Assembly (NCBI RefSeq): GCF_002078875.1
Contig: NC_034411.1
Span: 5,770,917-5,834,916, forward strand
Direction of reading: 5' to 3'
Source of the DNA: Numida meleagris
Lineage: Eukaryota > Chordata > Aves > Galliformes > Numididae
Length of the DNA stretch: 64,000 bases
Shown: positions 63,009-64,000 of the stretch, piece after piece
Numbering within the stretch: the stretch's first letter is position 1
Layout of the letters: every line of letters starts with the position of its first letter
The notes under the pieces: model-generated
Told to the model about the DNA's origin: nothing
The model's database searches: none
What the model saw: the letters and a program-made list of their open reading frames with translations, nothing else
Made by a program: the position numbers and the translations under genes

Positions 63009-64000
63009 GCAGTTACTCATCTTCTAAAGTATCCTGCTTTTCAGAGCTTAAAATTTTTAGAGAGGGCAGCAAATTAGGCTGAATATTCATGGCTGTAAGG
63101 GCAAGTAACTGAAACCTCTTTTTCTACAGGATGCATTGAAAAGAGTGGATTTGTGGTGGTTGTTAAATATGTATACAGTTGGGAACATTGAATTTTTATT
63201 GGGTTTCAGTATATTTATGGTCATCTGTTTTCTTTTTTTCTCTGCAGATATTCTATAATGTATGAAATTTGGGCATACTTTTAAAAGGCTTTGGGCTAAA
63301 TACTGGATCCGGGAACTAAGAAGCAAGATCCTTCTTCTAGTGCTTATGGGTGTGTTTATCTCACACAAATAGGTGCTGATTTCAGGTGCTCTAAGATCTT
63401 CAGTTTGGATTTTCATTGGTCAGTTATATTATTGGATGTTCTAAAGATGAGCTTCAAAGATTAATTTCTTTCCATCTCCTGCATCTCACACTGAGATCCA
63501 TTTTTATTGCTTTTTTTTTTTCAGCTCAGTCTTCAGGTTATTTGATAATGCTGCTGCTGGTATTCACTCCATGAAACCAATTGTCTTATGAAGTTAAGTG
63601 CTACGAGGCCCTGTGCTGGCTGGTTTTATAATAACAGTTTTCCTGTGAAAATAGCAGCACTCTTATTCTCAGATTCATAAATGCATGCTATTCAGAGCTT
63701 TATACTATACAGTCATTTGCAAAGGAAAGAAACAAAACCAGCCCAGGCAAAGCTCTCCATAAGCAGTTGGTAGAGCTCATTCATATCATAGCACTTGGAA
63801 ATGGATGCTACTGAAAAATGAATGTTGTGTAAGTAGCTGCCATTTCCAAATGTCATAGAATTCTATGCCCTTAGAGGGAGAGAGTGATGCCTAGATCAGG
63901 TTAGCTTTAAATTTAATATGGCTTGTTCTCATGGTATATCCAGGCTTAGAGCTGAGGGAGGAGTGGATATTGATTCTGTAAGTCGGTTTGCTATTGATCT

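Larger units (their letters stand above)
55548..64000. other. Unique sequence without a recognised gene
   Basis: About 8.5 kb. It contains a 14-bp tandem duplication (55831-55858), a T11 tract (58511-58521), a G-run (59688-59705) and a 24-bp palindrome (62985-63008). The stretch 57300-57490 retains several CpGs and homeodomain-like words. Frames of 100-128 codons (55773-56096 minus, 59008-59313 plus, 62121-62507 plus, 63087-63416 minus) show no recognisable domain. Confidence 0.55.

Noticed and set aside
63855..63895. Possible CR1 terminus (TCATAGAATTCTATG)
   Set aside because: Only the octamer-like word matches; the adjoining bases do not follow the CR1 tail.
1..64000. A new multi-gene defence, biosynthetic or mobile system
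   Set aside because: All recognisable protein sequence is CR1 reverse transcriptase debris; the rest is gene-free vertebrate DNA.

Overview
The window looks like ordinary AT-rich vertebrate nuclear DNA, almost certainly from a bird and probably a chicken-like galliform. The main evidence is ten fragments of CR1 (chicken repeat 1) LINE retrotransposons. They are recognised by CR1-type reverse transcriptase peptides and by the CR1 3' tail, which ends in repeats of an ATTCTATG-like octamer. CpG is scarce, simple repeats are few, and no bacterial-style gene organisation, operon, CRISPR array, tRNA, rRNA or CpG island was seen. Assignment to birds is from CR1 family knowledge; the species is an inference.

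Layout. Bases 1-7861 are unique sequence with a G-rich patch, a 21-base poly-C run and a TAA microsatellite. A plus-strand CR1 RT fragment lies at 7862-8646. Unique sequence follows to 18.7 kb, with one copy of an unclassified dispersed repeat (13931-14165) and a strong hairpin (15156-15197). CR1 pieces lie at 18738 (minus), 20247 (plus, 3' tail only) and 21541 (plus, RT without its tail). The most complex locus is 27175-28870: a minus-strand CR1 about 1.35 kb long split by a 343-bp solo LTR of an endogenous retrovirus. Unique sequence follows, holding the second copy of the unclassified repeat (33291-33517). Further CR1 pieces are at 40730 (minus), 43567 (minus), 47460 (plus), 49551 (plus) and 55477 (minus). 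The remainder to 64000 is unique sequence with a 24-bp perfect palindrome carrying GATA-type sites at both ends (62985-63008).

Genes. I found no protein-coding exon that I can name. Every recognisable peptide comes from CR1 reverse transcriptase, and every copy with RT sequence is dead (stops, frameshifts, deletions, truncation). Other open frames of 60-140 codons show no recognisable domain and are what chance gives in 64 kb. The window is therefore best read as intergenic or intronic DNA. There is no sign of a new multi-gene system. The points worth a second look are the nested LTR with its palindromic promoter-like region, the unclassified repeat pair, two CR1 copies sharing one frameshift, a CR1 body separated from a matching tail, two strong inverted repeats, and a few stretches whose composition resembles conserved non-coding elements.
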